Shown in pieces: positions 57,099 to 64,000 of a stretch of DNA of 64,000 nucleotides. Made by a program: the position numbers and the translations under genes. Positions within the stretch are counted from its first letter, which is position 1. Each line of letters begins with the position of its first letter. This stretch comes from Aliivibrio_A kagoshimensis (GTDB taxonomy: Bacteria; Pseudomonadota; Gammaproteobacteria; Enterobacterales; Vibrionaceae), in NCBI RefSeq assembly GCF_050337105.1, contig NZ_JAKJSQ010000013.1, positions 9,942 to 73,941 on the forward strand, in the 5' to 3' direction. The notes beneath the pieces are model-generated. The model was not told the DNA's origin. It saw only the letters and a program-made list of their open reading frames with translations, and searched no databases.

Positions 57099-58473
57099 TG
57101 AAATCCTTGTTATCCTTATGTTTTTAAGCTTTATTGGCTTGTTATTTACTGGGATCCCTGTCGCTTATGTTCTTGGCGGAGTCGGTATCGCTTTTGCTGG
57201 GGTAGGTTATCTCACCGATCTCTATTTAGATTCGTTTACTGGTTTAGATTTTAATACTCTCGGCTTGATTGTGAATCGCATCTATAAAATCATGGACAAT
57301 TGGATTTTAGTCGCTCTACCCATGTTTATTTTTATGGGTAATATGCTGGATAAATCCGGCATCGCTGAAAAGCTCATGGCCTCTATGCAACAGCTGTTTG
57401 GCCAAGTACACGGCGGGCTCGCGATCACTGTCACGGCGATTGGTATTATCTTAGCAGCTTCAACAGGCATTATCGGTGCCTCTGTGGTGTTATTAACGGT
57501 CATGTCTCTACCCACAATGATGCGTCAGGGTTACCACCTGCCCCTTGCACTTGGAACCATCGCTTCAGCCGGAACCCTCGGTATTTTGCTTCCCCCTTCA
57601 ATCATGCTGGTGATCATGGCAGATCAACTCGGCCTGTCTGTCGGCGATCTCTTTATGGGTGCAGTTATTCCAGGCTTACTATTAGGAGCGATCTACATTG
57701 TTTATATCCTCATCGTAGGCATGATTACCCCAAATAAAGCCCCACTGCCTGATAATGTTCAGCCTGTTAATTGGCAAGTCATCTTTTCAGTCTTTAAAGC
57801 CATCTTGCCGACTGTTTTTTTGATTTTTACCGTACTGGGCTCTATTTTTGCGGGAGTGGCAACTCCAACAGAAGCGTCTGGCGTCGGTGCACTAGGCGCT
57901 ACACTCCTTGCTGCATTTAACAAAAAACTCAACCTCAAAGTCCTCAAAGAGGTGATGATCACCTCCTATGGGACCACCGCTTATATTTTCATGATCTTTC
58001 TTGGCGCTACCTGTTTTGCACTGGTGCTCAGAGAGTTAGGCGGCGATGAACTGATTGAGTCCACACTCACGGGGTTACCGTTTGGCGCTTATGGCACTAT
58101 TGCGATTATATTGGCCATCATTTTCATTTTAGGATTTTTCTTAGACTGGATTGAAATCACCTTAATAGCGTTGCCATTATTAGCACCCGTCGTTGCGGGA
58201 TTGGATCTTGATATCAATGGCCATGATGTTGTTGATAACCCAACCATTGTGTGGTTTGTGATGTTGGTTGCTATGGCCCTACAAACCAGCTTTTTAACTC
58301 CTCCTGTTGGATTTGCTCTCTTCTATTTGAAAGGAGTCTGTCCACCTGAGGTTCGGCTAAAGGATATCTACCGTGGAGTCATCCCTTTTATTATCATTCA
58401 GCTTCTGGCTTTAGTTGCCTTGGTGATATGGCCGCAATTGGTCCTCTGGTTACCCGCGATCGCTTATGGCTAA
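57088..58473 (+). CDS. dctM: TRAP transporter large membrane subunit DctM
   Basis: A 461-residue protein with about twelve helices, the Na+-coupled substrate channel. Signatures include LVALPMFIFMGNMLDKSG (about residues 72-89), AASTGIIGASVVLLTVMSLPTM and GTLGILLPPSIMLVI, typical of DctM. Its stop overlaps the convergent patatin gene end by four bases. Confidence 0.92.
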   Translation: MEVNEILVILMFLSFIGLLFTGIPVAYVLGGVGIAFAGVGYLTDLYLDSFTGLDFNTLGLIVNRIYKIMDNWILVALPMFIFMGNMLDKSGIAEKLMASMQQLFGQVHGGLAITVTAIGIILAASTGIIGASVVLLTVMSLPTMMRQGYHLPLALGTIASAGTLGILLPPSIMLVIMADQLGLSVGDLFMGAVIPGLLLGAIYIVYILIVGMITPNKAPLPDNVQPVNWQVIFSVFKAILPTVFLIFTVLGSIFAGVATPTEASGVGALGATLLAAFNKKLNLKVLKEVMITSYGTTAYIFMIFLGATCFALVLRELGGDELIESTLTGLPFGAYGTIAIILAIIFILGFFLDWIEITLIALPLLAPVVAGLDLDINGHDVVDNPTIVWFVMLVAMALQTSFLTPPVGFALFYLKGVCPPEVRLKDIYRGVIPFIIIQLLALVALVIWPQLVLWLPAIAYG

Positions 58474-59609
58474 ACCGTAAAATCACGATAGAAGCTCACA
58501 AACTTCCTCCCGGTGGCGAGCCCCATTTGATAGTCGTGCTCAAGATCATCCGCTTTACTCAGCAATGCGGTAGCGACTAGGGGCTCTTCGGGAGCTAATT
58601 GGATAACAAAACAGTCGTCGGGAGGCGACTGTAAAAACGTGGAGGTGAGATCATAGGTTTGATAATGAACTAACAGCTGATCAATCAATTGCGAATCGAG
58701 TTTTCCTCCTGTTAGCGTGGCTAAGCGGAAAAGATCATTACTGCCAAATAACCAGCGACCCCCTTTAAGTACTTGCTCAACATCAATATCCGCATGTTGC
58801 TGAACCAACTCTTTAATTGTCTCTTGCAAAAAACCCTGCCAACCCGTGACCATTTCATCGTAACGATTAGATACTTCGGTTTGAAATCGCTTTAAAGGAT
58901 GAGACTCTGCGTGCGGCTTAACTACTGCTTTGATTGGTGCTTCAACAGTACCTATCGGTTCGGTTCTAATGGTCACAATAATTCTTGCACCACGTCGCCA
59001 AGCTTCCTGTACCGGGATGGCCGCTGATACGCCCCCATCAATCCAATGTTCGCCATTAATAGATATAGGCTCAGGGTATAACATTGGAATGGCACACGTC
59101 GCTTTCAATATATCCATTAATGGCGGCGAAGATTGATTAGAAAAGAGAGGAAGATAGCCATCATGCAAGGTTTTTTCATTGGTCACCGCAGCCAACGCGG
59201 TCCGATTCGCTAAGGTAAATTTCGCCATATCCATATCGAATTTATGCGGGGCCTGGTTTAGCTGATTGAATGCCCAGTTAAGATCCATGCTTTTACTGTG
59301 TCGAACATAATCAAAAAGATTAAAGAATTTAGGATCGGAAATAACATCGGTTAAGTATTTTTTGCCAAAGCCATGTTGTCGACTTAAATAAGCACATAAG
59401 TTCACTGCCCCAGCGGAAGTGCCGATAAACAGAGAGAATGGATCAAAACTTGACTCAAGAAAGGCATCAAGCACCCCTGCGGTAAAAATCCCTCGCTGGC
59501 CTCCTCCTTGAGCAACAAGCCCTACGGATCCTTGAATGTATTTTTGACACTCAACATAATCAACTACACTCGTTGTATCGGTAAATATTGCACTTCTATT
59601 CACTGGCAC
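58470..59609 (-). CDS. patatin-like phospholipase (YjjU-like)
   Basis: A 379-residue serine hydrolase. It shows the oxyanion loop GGGQRG (residues 35-40), the nucleophile motif G-T-S65-A-G and the D-G-G catalytic aspartate in EHWIDGGVSAAIP. There is no signal peptide, so it is cytoplasmic or membrane-peripheral; the family cuts acyl esters of phospholipids. It is convergent with dctM. The natural substrate is unknown. Confidence 0.88.
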   Translation of the reverse strand: MPVNRSAIFTDTTSVVDYVECQKYIQGSVGLVAQGGGQRGIFTAGVLDAFLESSFDPFSLFIGTSAGAVNLCAYLSRQHGFGKKYLTDVISDPKFFNLFDYVRHSKSMDLNWAFNQLNQAPHKFDMDMAKFTLANRTALAAVTNEKTLHDGYLPLFSNQSSPPLMDILKATCAIPMLYPEPISINGEHWIDGGVSAAIPVQEAWRRGARIIVTIRTEPIGTVEAPIKAVVKPHAESHPLKRFQTEVSNRYDEMVTGWQGFLQETIKELVQQHADIDVEQVLKGGRWLFGSNDLFRLATLTGGKLDSQLIDQLLVHYQTYDLTSTFLQSPPDDCFVIQLAPEEPLVATALLSKADDLEHDYQMGLATGRKFVSFYRDFTV

Positions 59610-59733
59610 CTCGCAGGCTATAATTGATAACAGCAGAGTTGAATTATCATGCTAACTCTTTATATACTGTGAATAACTCATTTTAGCTCCTCTATTGATT
59701 TTAGCCTATATTTCAATATTTAAGGAACATTCC

Positions 59734-60315
59734 ATGCGACGACTTACCCAACTCTTGGTCCTGTTACTTCTCTCGACCCCAAGTGATGCTAACAGCTACA
59801 TCACCCCAATGTTTGGCTTCGCTTTTGGTGGAAAGGTCAGTGATAAGCAAGAGGCGGACTATCAGGTAAATGAGAGTTCCAATATTGCCTTTACTGCTGA
59901 AACCGATGTAGACCAGGGTCGAATTGGGCTCTTCTACAGCTTACAACAGAGTCATATTGAAAAAACCAACTACGATCTTGATATCAACTACCTGCATTTT
60001 CAAAGTGCTCTTAATATACCCCTCACCGCTAAATGGAGTTCATTTTTAGGTCTTAGTGTGGGGGGGACCTATCTAGATGCCGATTGGTTAGATAAAAACC
60101 TCGCCTTTTCGGCTGGCGCATTTACAGGTGTACGTTATCAACTTAACGATCAGATAGCACTTCATGCAGAAGGACGTTGGCTCGCCAGTTCAGTAGACAG
60201 TGATTTCTCTGCCCTTTGCCAAGGCAGTCCAGAGAGCACTCAGTGTAAATTTAAATTCGAGGGGGATTGGTTGCATCAAGGACAAGCTAATCTTGGCATT
60301 ACTTTTATATTTTGA
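59734..60315 (+). CDS. small outer-membrane beta-barrel protein
   Basis: A 193-residue protein with a signal peptide (MRRLTQLLVLLLLSTPSDA), eight or so amphipathic strands, and a terminal phenylalanine (LGITFIF), the marks of an OmpA/OmpW-like barrel. I start it at 59734, seven bases after AAGGAA; a longer frame upstream is unsupported. Two cysteines lie in a loop (about residues 164 and 172). No family name can be given. Confidence 0.75.
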   Translation: MRRLTQLLVLLLLSTPSDANSYITPMFGFAFGGKVSDKQEADYQVNESSNIAFTAETDVDQGRIGLFYSLQQSHIEKTNYDLDINYLHFQSALNIPLTAKWSSFLGLSVGGTYLDADWLDKNLAFSAGAFTGVRYQLNDQIALHAEGRWLASSVDSDFSALCQGSPESTQCKFKFEGDWLHQGQANLGITFIF

Positions 60316-60642
60316 GCATATCTCTTATTTATCATCTATTTATTATAGTGATTTATAAAAGATAATATCCCTACAATTGATAACATACTCAACATCAACA
60401 GGTCACTGACAACCACTAAGTTAGATAAATTAACTGACAAGTTGCAATATATGAATATATGTGACTGCCTTGTTGTACAGAGTAATCATCCAGCCCCTAT
60501 TGCATAACATTTATCTGTTCTATATTCTCAGCCTATTGTTGGCGTTTTGTTGTAGATTCCTTCAACATCTCCGTCAATATCTAGATTTAAACACTAATTT
60601 ATATGCCTTTACTAGGGATATGCAGTACTTAAAGGATTATCT
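60316..60642. other. 327-base gap before the NSS transporter gene
   Basis: AT-rich. I see no terminator, clear palindrome or supported reading frame; AAAGGA close to the end is the ribosome site of the NSS gene. It presumably holds the promoter of the transporter. Confidence 0.6.
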
Positions 60643-62109
60643 ATGAAACGAGAACAGTGGGGATCCCGAGCGGGATTTATTTTGGCAGCAGTAGGTTCTG
60701 CTATTGGCCTTGGTAATATCTGGCGCTTCCCCTATATGGCTTATGAAAATGGCGGTGGTGCCTTTTTTATCCCTTACCTTTTTGCCATGCTAACCGCGGG
60801 CATTCCATTTATGATAATGGAGTTTGGTATGGGCCATAAATACCGTGGCTCTGCTCCGAAAACATTATCAAGAATAAACAAAAAATATGAGTGGCTTGGT
60901 TGGTTTCAAGTGATGATTGCCGCTGTAATTGCTGTCTATTATGTGGCAGTTATTGGCTGGGCAATCTCTTACCTAAGCATGTCATTTACCCAAAGCTGGG
61001 GTACGGATACCAATGCGTACTTCTTCAGTGAATACCTTCAACTAGGTGATAACTCACCAAGTCAATTAGGTAGCATTCAGTGGCACATTGCGATTCCGAT
61101 GGTCATCGCTTGGGCAATCACCTTTGTTGCTATCTTTGGGGGCGTAAAAGCAGGTATCGAACGTGCAAGTAAAATCATGATGCCACTGCTCTTTATTATG
61201 GTCGTAGCATTGATTGGACGTATGGCGTTTTTACCAGGAGCAATGGACGGATTAAACTACCTGTTCCAACCTGACTTCAGTAAAATTATTGACCCTAAAG
61301 TGTGGTCTGCAGCATACGGACAGATATTCTTCACCTTGAGTGTCGGTTTTGCCATTATGCTTGCTTACTCAAGTTACCTTCCTGAAAAGTCAGATATCAA
61401 TAATAATGCGGTAATGACCGTGCTTATTAACTGTGGCTTCTCGATTGTGGCCGGTATTTTGATTTTCTCTATCTTAGGCTATATGGCTCAAGAGCAAGGG
61501 AAAGAGCTAACCGAAGTGGTAAGTGCCGGTGTTGGGTTAGCTTTTGTTACCATTCCAGCCGCTATCAATCTACTACCAGCGCCTTACATTTTAGGGCCTC
61601 TGTTCTTTTTAGCACTGGTTGTTGCTGGTTTAAGCTCCCACATTTCAATCTTAGAAGCTGTTACATCGGCGCTGATCGATAAGCTTAAATGGTCGCGAAA
61701 AAAAGCAGCCTCTATCGTTTGCGGAACGGGCTTAGTTATCTCAATGGCCTTTGCAACAAACGGAGGGCTTTTACTGCTTGATTTAGTCGATTACTTTATG
61801 AATAACATCGCACTGCTAGCGAGTTGTTTGATTGAACTGCTTATTATGGGTTGGTTGGTTAAGATTTCTGACATTCGTTCATATGTTAACAAGATTTCTG
61901 AGTTCTCAATCGGAGTATGGTTCGAGATCTGTATCCGCTTTGTGAGCCCAATTCTATTAGCCATTATTATCGGTACCAACATCGTAAATACTGTCAATGA
62001 TGGTTACGGCGGTTATGCAACATCAGACCTGCTGATGTTAGGTTGGGGGCTAGTTGCTGCAATGCTAGTGACAGGTATTATCATTAATAAATCAAGCAAG
62101 GAGGCATAA
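60643..62109 (+). CDS. NSS-family Na+-dependent amino-acid transporter
   Basis: A 488-residue sodium symporter with twelve helices, the neurotransmitter:sodium symporter fold. The N-terminal signature QWGSRAGFILAAVGSAIGLGNIWRFP (helix 1 with the unwound Na+ site) and helix 6 FFTLSVGFAIMLAYSSY are clear. The 33-codon gene that follows after one base is of the MetS type, which in other bacteria is the partner of a methionine/alanine importer (MetP), so this is probably a methionine or alanine importer. Confidence 0.92.
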   Translation: MKREQWGSRAGFILAAVGSAIGLGNIWRFPYMAYENGGGAFFIPYLFAMLTAGIPFMIMEFGMGHKYRGSAPKTLSRINKKYEWLGWFQVMIAAVIAVYYVAVIGWAISYLSMSFTQSWGTDTNAYFFSEYLQLGDNSPSQLGSIQWHIAIPMVIAWAITFVAIFGGVKAGIERASKIMMPLLFIMVVALIGRMAFLPGAMDGLNYLFQPDFSKIIDPKVWSAAYGQIFFTLSVGFAIMLAYSSYLPEKSDINNNAVMTVLINCGFSIVAGILIFSILGYMAQEQGKELTEVVSAGVGLAFVTIPAAINLLPAPYILGPLFFLALVVAGLSSHISILEAVTSALIDKLKWSRKKAASIVCGTGLVISMAFATNGGLLLLDLVDYFMNNIALLASCLIELLIMGWLVKISDIRSYVNKISEFSIGVWFEICIRFVSPILLAIIIGTNIVNTVNDGYGGYATSDLLMLGWGLVAAMLVTGIIINKSSKEA

Positions 62110-62110
62110 T

Positions 62111-62212
62111 ATGACTACAGGTGCAATCTTCATGATGGTATTTGGCTTAGGCATTACGTGGGGCGGTGCTGCTTTTTGTATCCGCAAAGCGATGAAAGCA
62201 AACCAAAAATAA
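62111..62212 (+). CDS. MetS-type small subunit of NSS transporter
   Basis: A 33-residue gene (MTTGAIFMMVFGLGITWGGA..., ending KANQK) with one membrane helix and a basic tail, starting one base after the transporter stop. The G-A-I-x-M-M-x-F-G pattern and W-G-G are those of MetS-like small subunits, needed for MetP transport activity in Corynebacterium. AAGGAGG is within the end of the transporter gene. Confidence 0.85.
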   Translation: MTTGAIFMMVFGLGITWGGAAFCIRKAMKANQK

Positions 62213-62230
62213 AATCGTTATACCAATAAA

Positions 62231-62260
62231 AATGCCAGCAGATTTCTGCTGGCATTCTTT
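62231..62260. terminator. terminator between metS-type gene and ptsG
   Basis: AATGCCAGCAGA pairs perfectly with TCTGCTGGCATT, a two-base centre, then CTTT. It lies between convergent genes. Confidence 0.85.
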
Positions 62261-62293
62261 ACAACAAAAGCGTGTTGTTAATAAGCGGCTAGA

Positions 62294-63724
62294 TTATGCG
62301 TTACCGCGAATCCACTCATCCATTTCAGTTTTTAAGTTATCTGATTTAGTACCGAAGATAGCCTGAACACCTCCAGAAACAACCACAACACCTGCAGCAC
62401 CAAGCTGCTTCAAACGATCTTGATTAACGGCATCTACATCAGCAACCGATACACGAAGACGTGTAATACAAGCGTCAAGGTTAGTGATGTTCTGTTTGCC
62501 ACCAAACGCAGCAACTAATTCACCAGCAAGCTCAGAACCCGTTACCACTTCTGTCGTATCATCTTCATCTTCACGGCCAGGGGTTTTCAAATCCATTGCT
62601 TTAATAACAAAGCGGAATATGATGTAGTAAACAACGCCGTAAACAAGACCAAGGCCAACAAGAAGAAGCATGTTCTCTGCACGAGGAGATTGAACAATAA
62701 AGTCAATGAAACCGTTTGAGAATGTGTGACCATGAACAACGCCTAATGCGTTAGTTAGCATGTATGCAACACCCGCAAGTACCGCGTGGATAGCATAAAG
62801 TACAGGTGCAACAAATAGGAATGCGAATTCAATCGGTTCTGTGATGCCCGTTAGGAATGAGGTTAACGCAGCAGAAGCCATGATACCCATTACTTTAGCG
62901 CGGTTTTCAGGTTTCGCTGAATGTGCAATTGCAATTGCAGCAGCAGGAAGACCAAACATTTTGAATAAGTAACCACCAGCTAGCTGACCGAAACCATTAC
63001 CCGCAGCGCGAGAAGCATCATCAGCAGTTAGGAAACAAGTCATGATACCATTTACTTGCTCACCAGCGCTGTTCATACAAGAACCCGCTTCGTAGAAGAA
63101 AGGTACATTCCAGATATGGTGAAGACCAAAAGGAATTAGAGAACGTTCAACAACACCATAAATACCAAATGCCATTACTGGGTTTTGGTTTGCAGCCCAA
63201 TCAGAGAATGCCGCAATTGCGCCACCAATTGGAGGCCAAATGACTGAAAGCACTAGACCTAAAGCAATCGAAACAAAACCCGTTACGATTGGCACAGCAC
63301 GCTTTCCAGCGAAGAATCCTAGGTACTCAGGAAGTTGAACACGGTAGAACTTATTGAAAGCCCAACCTGCAACACCACCAGCAAGGATACCACCAAGAAC
63401 ACCAGTCTCGATGCCATCAACCCCCATTACTGTCGCCATCACTTTAAGTGTAGCAACCATGATTCCATAACCAACAACAGCAGCTAAACCAGCAACACCA
63501 TCATTTTTTGTAAAACCCAGTGCGGTACCTACAGCAAATAGCAGAGCCATCTGACCGAATACAGAACCACCAGCTTGCTCCATTAAGTGAGAAACCACGT
63601 CAGGAAGGAAACTAAAATTAGCAGCACCAACCCCCAATAAAATACCCGCAACCGGAAGTACCGATACGGGTAACATTAATGCTTTACCTACCTTTTGTAA
63701 GTTTGCAAATAAGTTTTTGAACAT
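62294..63724 (-). CDS. ptsG: glucose PTS enzyme IIBC (PtsG)
   Basis: A 476-residue glucose-specific phosphotransferase protein (E. coli PtsG 477). The IIC membrane part (about residues 1-380) includes GITEPIEFAFLF, the sugar-binding motif, and the IIB domain (about 400-476) has the phosphorylated cysteine C419 in NLDACITRLRV. It takes up and phosphorylates glucose. About 170 bases upstream is a good CRP-type site, and a CATGAT/ATCATG palindrome lies between that and the gene. Confidence 0.95.
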   Translation of the reverse strand: MFKNLFANLQKVGKALMLPVSVLPVAGILLGVGAANFSFLPDVVSHLMEQAGGSVFGQMALLFAVGTALGFTKNDGVAGLAAVVGYGIMVATLKVMATVMGVDGIETGVLGGILAGGVAGWAFNKFYRVQLPEYLGFFAGKRAVPIVTGFVSIALGLVLSVIWPPIGGAIAAFSDWAANQNPVMAFGIYGVVERSLIPFGLHHIWNVPFFYEAGSCMNSAGEQVNGIMTCFLTADDASRAAGNGFGQLAGGYLFKMFGLPAAAIAIAHSAKPENRAKVMGIMASAALTSFLTGITEPIEFAFLFVAPVLYAIHAVLAGVAYMLTNALGVVHGHTFSNGFIDFIVQSPRAENMLLLVGLGLVYGVVYYIIFRFVIKAMDLKTPGREDEDDTTEVVTGSELAGELVAAFGGKQNITNLDACITRLRVSVADVDAVNQDRLKQLGAAGVVVVSGGVQAIFGTKSDNLKTEMDEWIRGNA

Positions 63725-63843
63725 TTTTCTCTCCTGATAACAAATATCAATTAATGGTCTAAGTTGCAGCCCCCCATCGGCATAGCCTTAGCACCACGTA
63801 TGTAATTTTCAGTGTCAGTATAGAATCTAAAAAATCAAAAAAC

Positions 63844-63859
63844 ATGATGGCGATCATGC
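63844..63859. promoter_or_regulatory. palindrome in the ptsG promoter region
   Basis: CATGAT-GGCG-ATCATG with six-base perfect arms, about 120 bases ahead of ptsG. Binding protein unknown. Confidence 0.4.
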
Positions 63860-63891
63860 ATATAATTCAGGGTGCAAAATAAATCAATAAG

Positions 63892-63907
63892 TGTGATATC
63901 GATCTCA
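63892..63907. promoter_or_regulatory. CRP-type site upstream of ptsG
   Basis: TGTGA-TATCGA-TCTCA matches the CRP consensus TGTGA-N6-TCACA at 9 of 10 core positions. ptsG is activated by CRP in E. coli. Confidence 0.65.
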
Positions 63908-64000
63908 TTTCCACCAAGATACGAAAACATTGAAAATCCATTTAACCTACTGATTAATAATTATTTACAGCCTAAAATTTAAAATTGTGTGTTTTTGTAA

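Noticed and set aside
59664..59680. CRP site before the small outer-membrane protein
   Set aside because: Only one half-site TGTGA is good and the spacing to the other half is wrong.
60461..60646. 61-codon open frame ahead of the NSS gene
   Set aside because: No ribosome site, no family resemblance, and it runs into the transporter start; the hydrophobic look comes from AT-rich DNA.
1..64000. Prophage, transposon, integron or defence island
   Set aside because: I found no integrase, transposase, att-like repeats, tRNA or defence genes; gene order looks chromosomal throughout.

Overview
The window is bacterial chromosomal DNA from a gammaproteobacterium, almost certainly a member of the Vibrionaceae (Vibrio, Photobacterium or a close relative). 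The reasons are the gene content: a RelV-type small alarmone synthetase, PanP aspartate decarboxylase, FabV enoyl reductase, the HexR regulator, a long-form GAPDH, DUF2913- and DUF4250-type proteins, a MetS-type small transporter subunit and many marine-type Na+ and TRAP transporters. The DNA is AT-leaning and gene-dense. I see no rRNA, tRNA, insertion sequence, prophage or CRISPR array. Two bases are ambiguous (n at 2832 and 2845), so this is probably a draft assembly.

Layout. 1-6.4 kb: end of a LysO-like exporter, a secreted hypothetical, panP, hexR, then a minus-strand group (GNAT, LysE/RhtB exporter, MAPEG, and a two-gene unit of unknown function including a 59-aa gene). 6.6-14 kb: grxA, ybjL, fabV, nfsA, an AhpD-like gene with a divergent LysR regulator, and a Tat-targeted nitroreductase-like gene overlapping its MarR regulator, with twin palindromic operators. 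14-21.7 kb: fadE with its PsrA regulator, an M20 peptidase, two plus-strand intergenic stretches ending in orphan terminators (small-RNA candidates), long GAPDH with a HexR-type site, and nhaA. 21.9-26.2 kb: a three-gene AttH/FtsX-permease/ATPase system. 26.3-30.8 kb: DUF2913, bcr, rsuA and radD, the same neighbourhood as in E. coli. 30.8-33.3 kb: a diguanylate cyclase overlapping a BMP-family periplasmic binding protein. 33.7-38.8 kb: a five-gene operon of a LolA-like protein, two FtsX-type permeases, an ATPase and an outer-membrane barrel. 39-46 kb: rplY, a DUF1289 gene without a normal start codon, a META lipoprotein, metE/metR with MetR and MetJ sites, and membrane proteins. 46.5-53.2 kb: dcuC, a YgiQ radical-SAM protein, EamA, VanZ, YehS and RelV. 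53.2-58.5 kb: a Cache-domain two-component system divergent from a TRAP transporter, with a 24-bp perfect palindrome between them. 58.5-64 kb: patatin phospholipase, outer-membrane protein, NSS amino-acid transporter with its 33-aa partner, and ptsG.

Together the window holds mostly core metabolism (beta-alanine/CoA supply, fatty-acid synthesis and breakdown, glycolysis, methionine synthesis, glucose PTS) with local regulators beside their probable targets (PsrA-fadE, MetR-metE, MarR-nitroreductase, TCS-TRAP). The parts that are not textbook are the BMP/diguanylate cyclase pair, the Lol-like operon with its own barrel protein, the orphan-terminator RNA candidates, a 26-aa membrane peptide gene whose leader nearly duplicates that of ygiQ, the ATA-start DUF1289 gene, and the secretion-signal-like N-terminus of RelV. 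I did not find an unmistakable new defence or mobile system.
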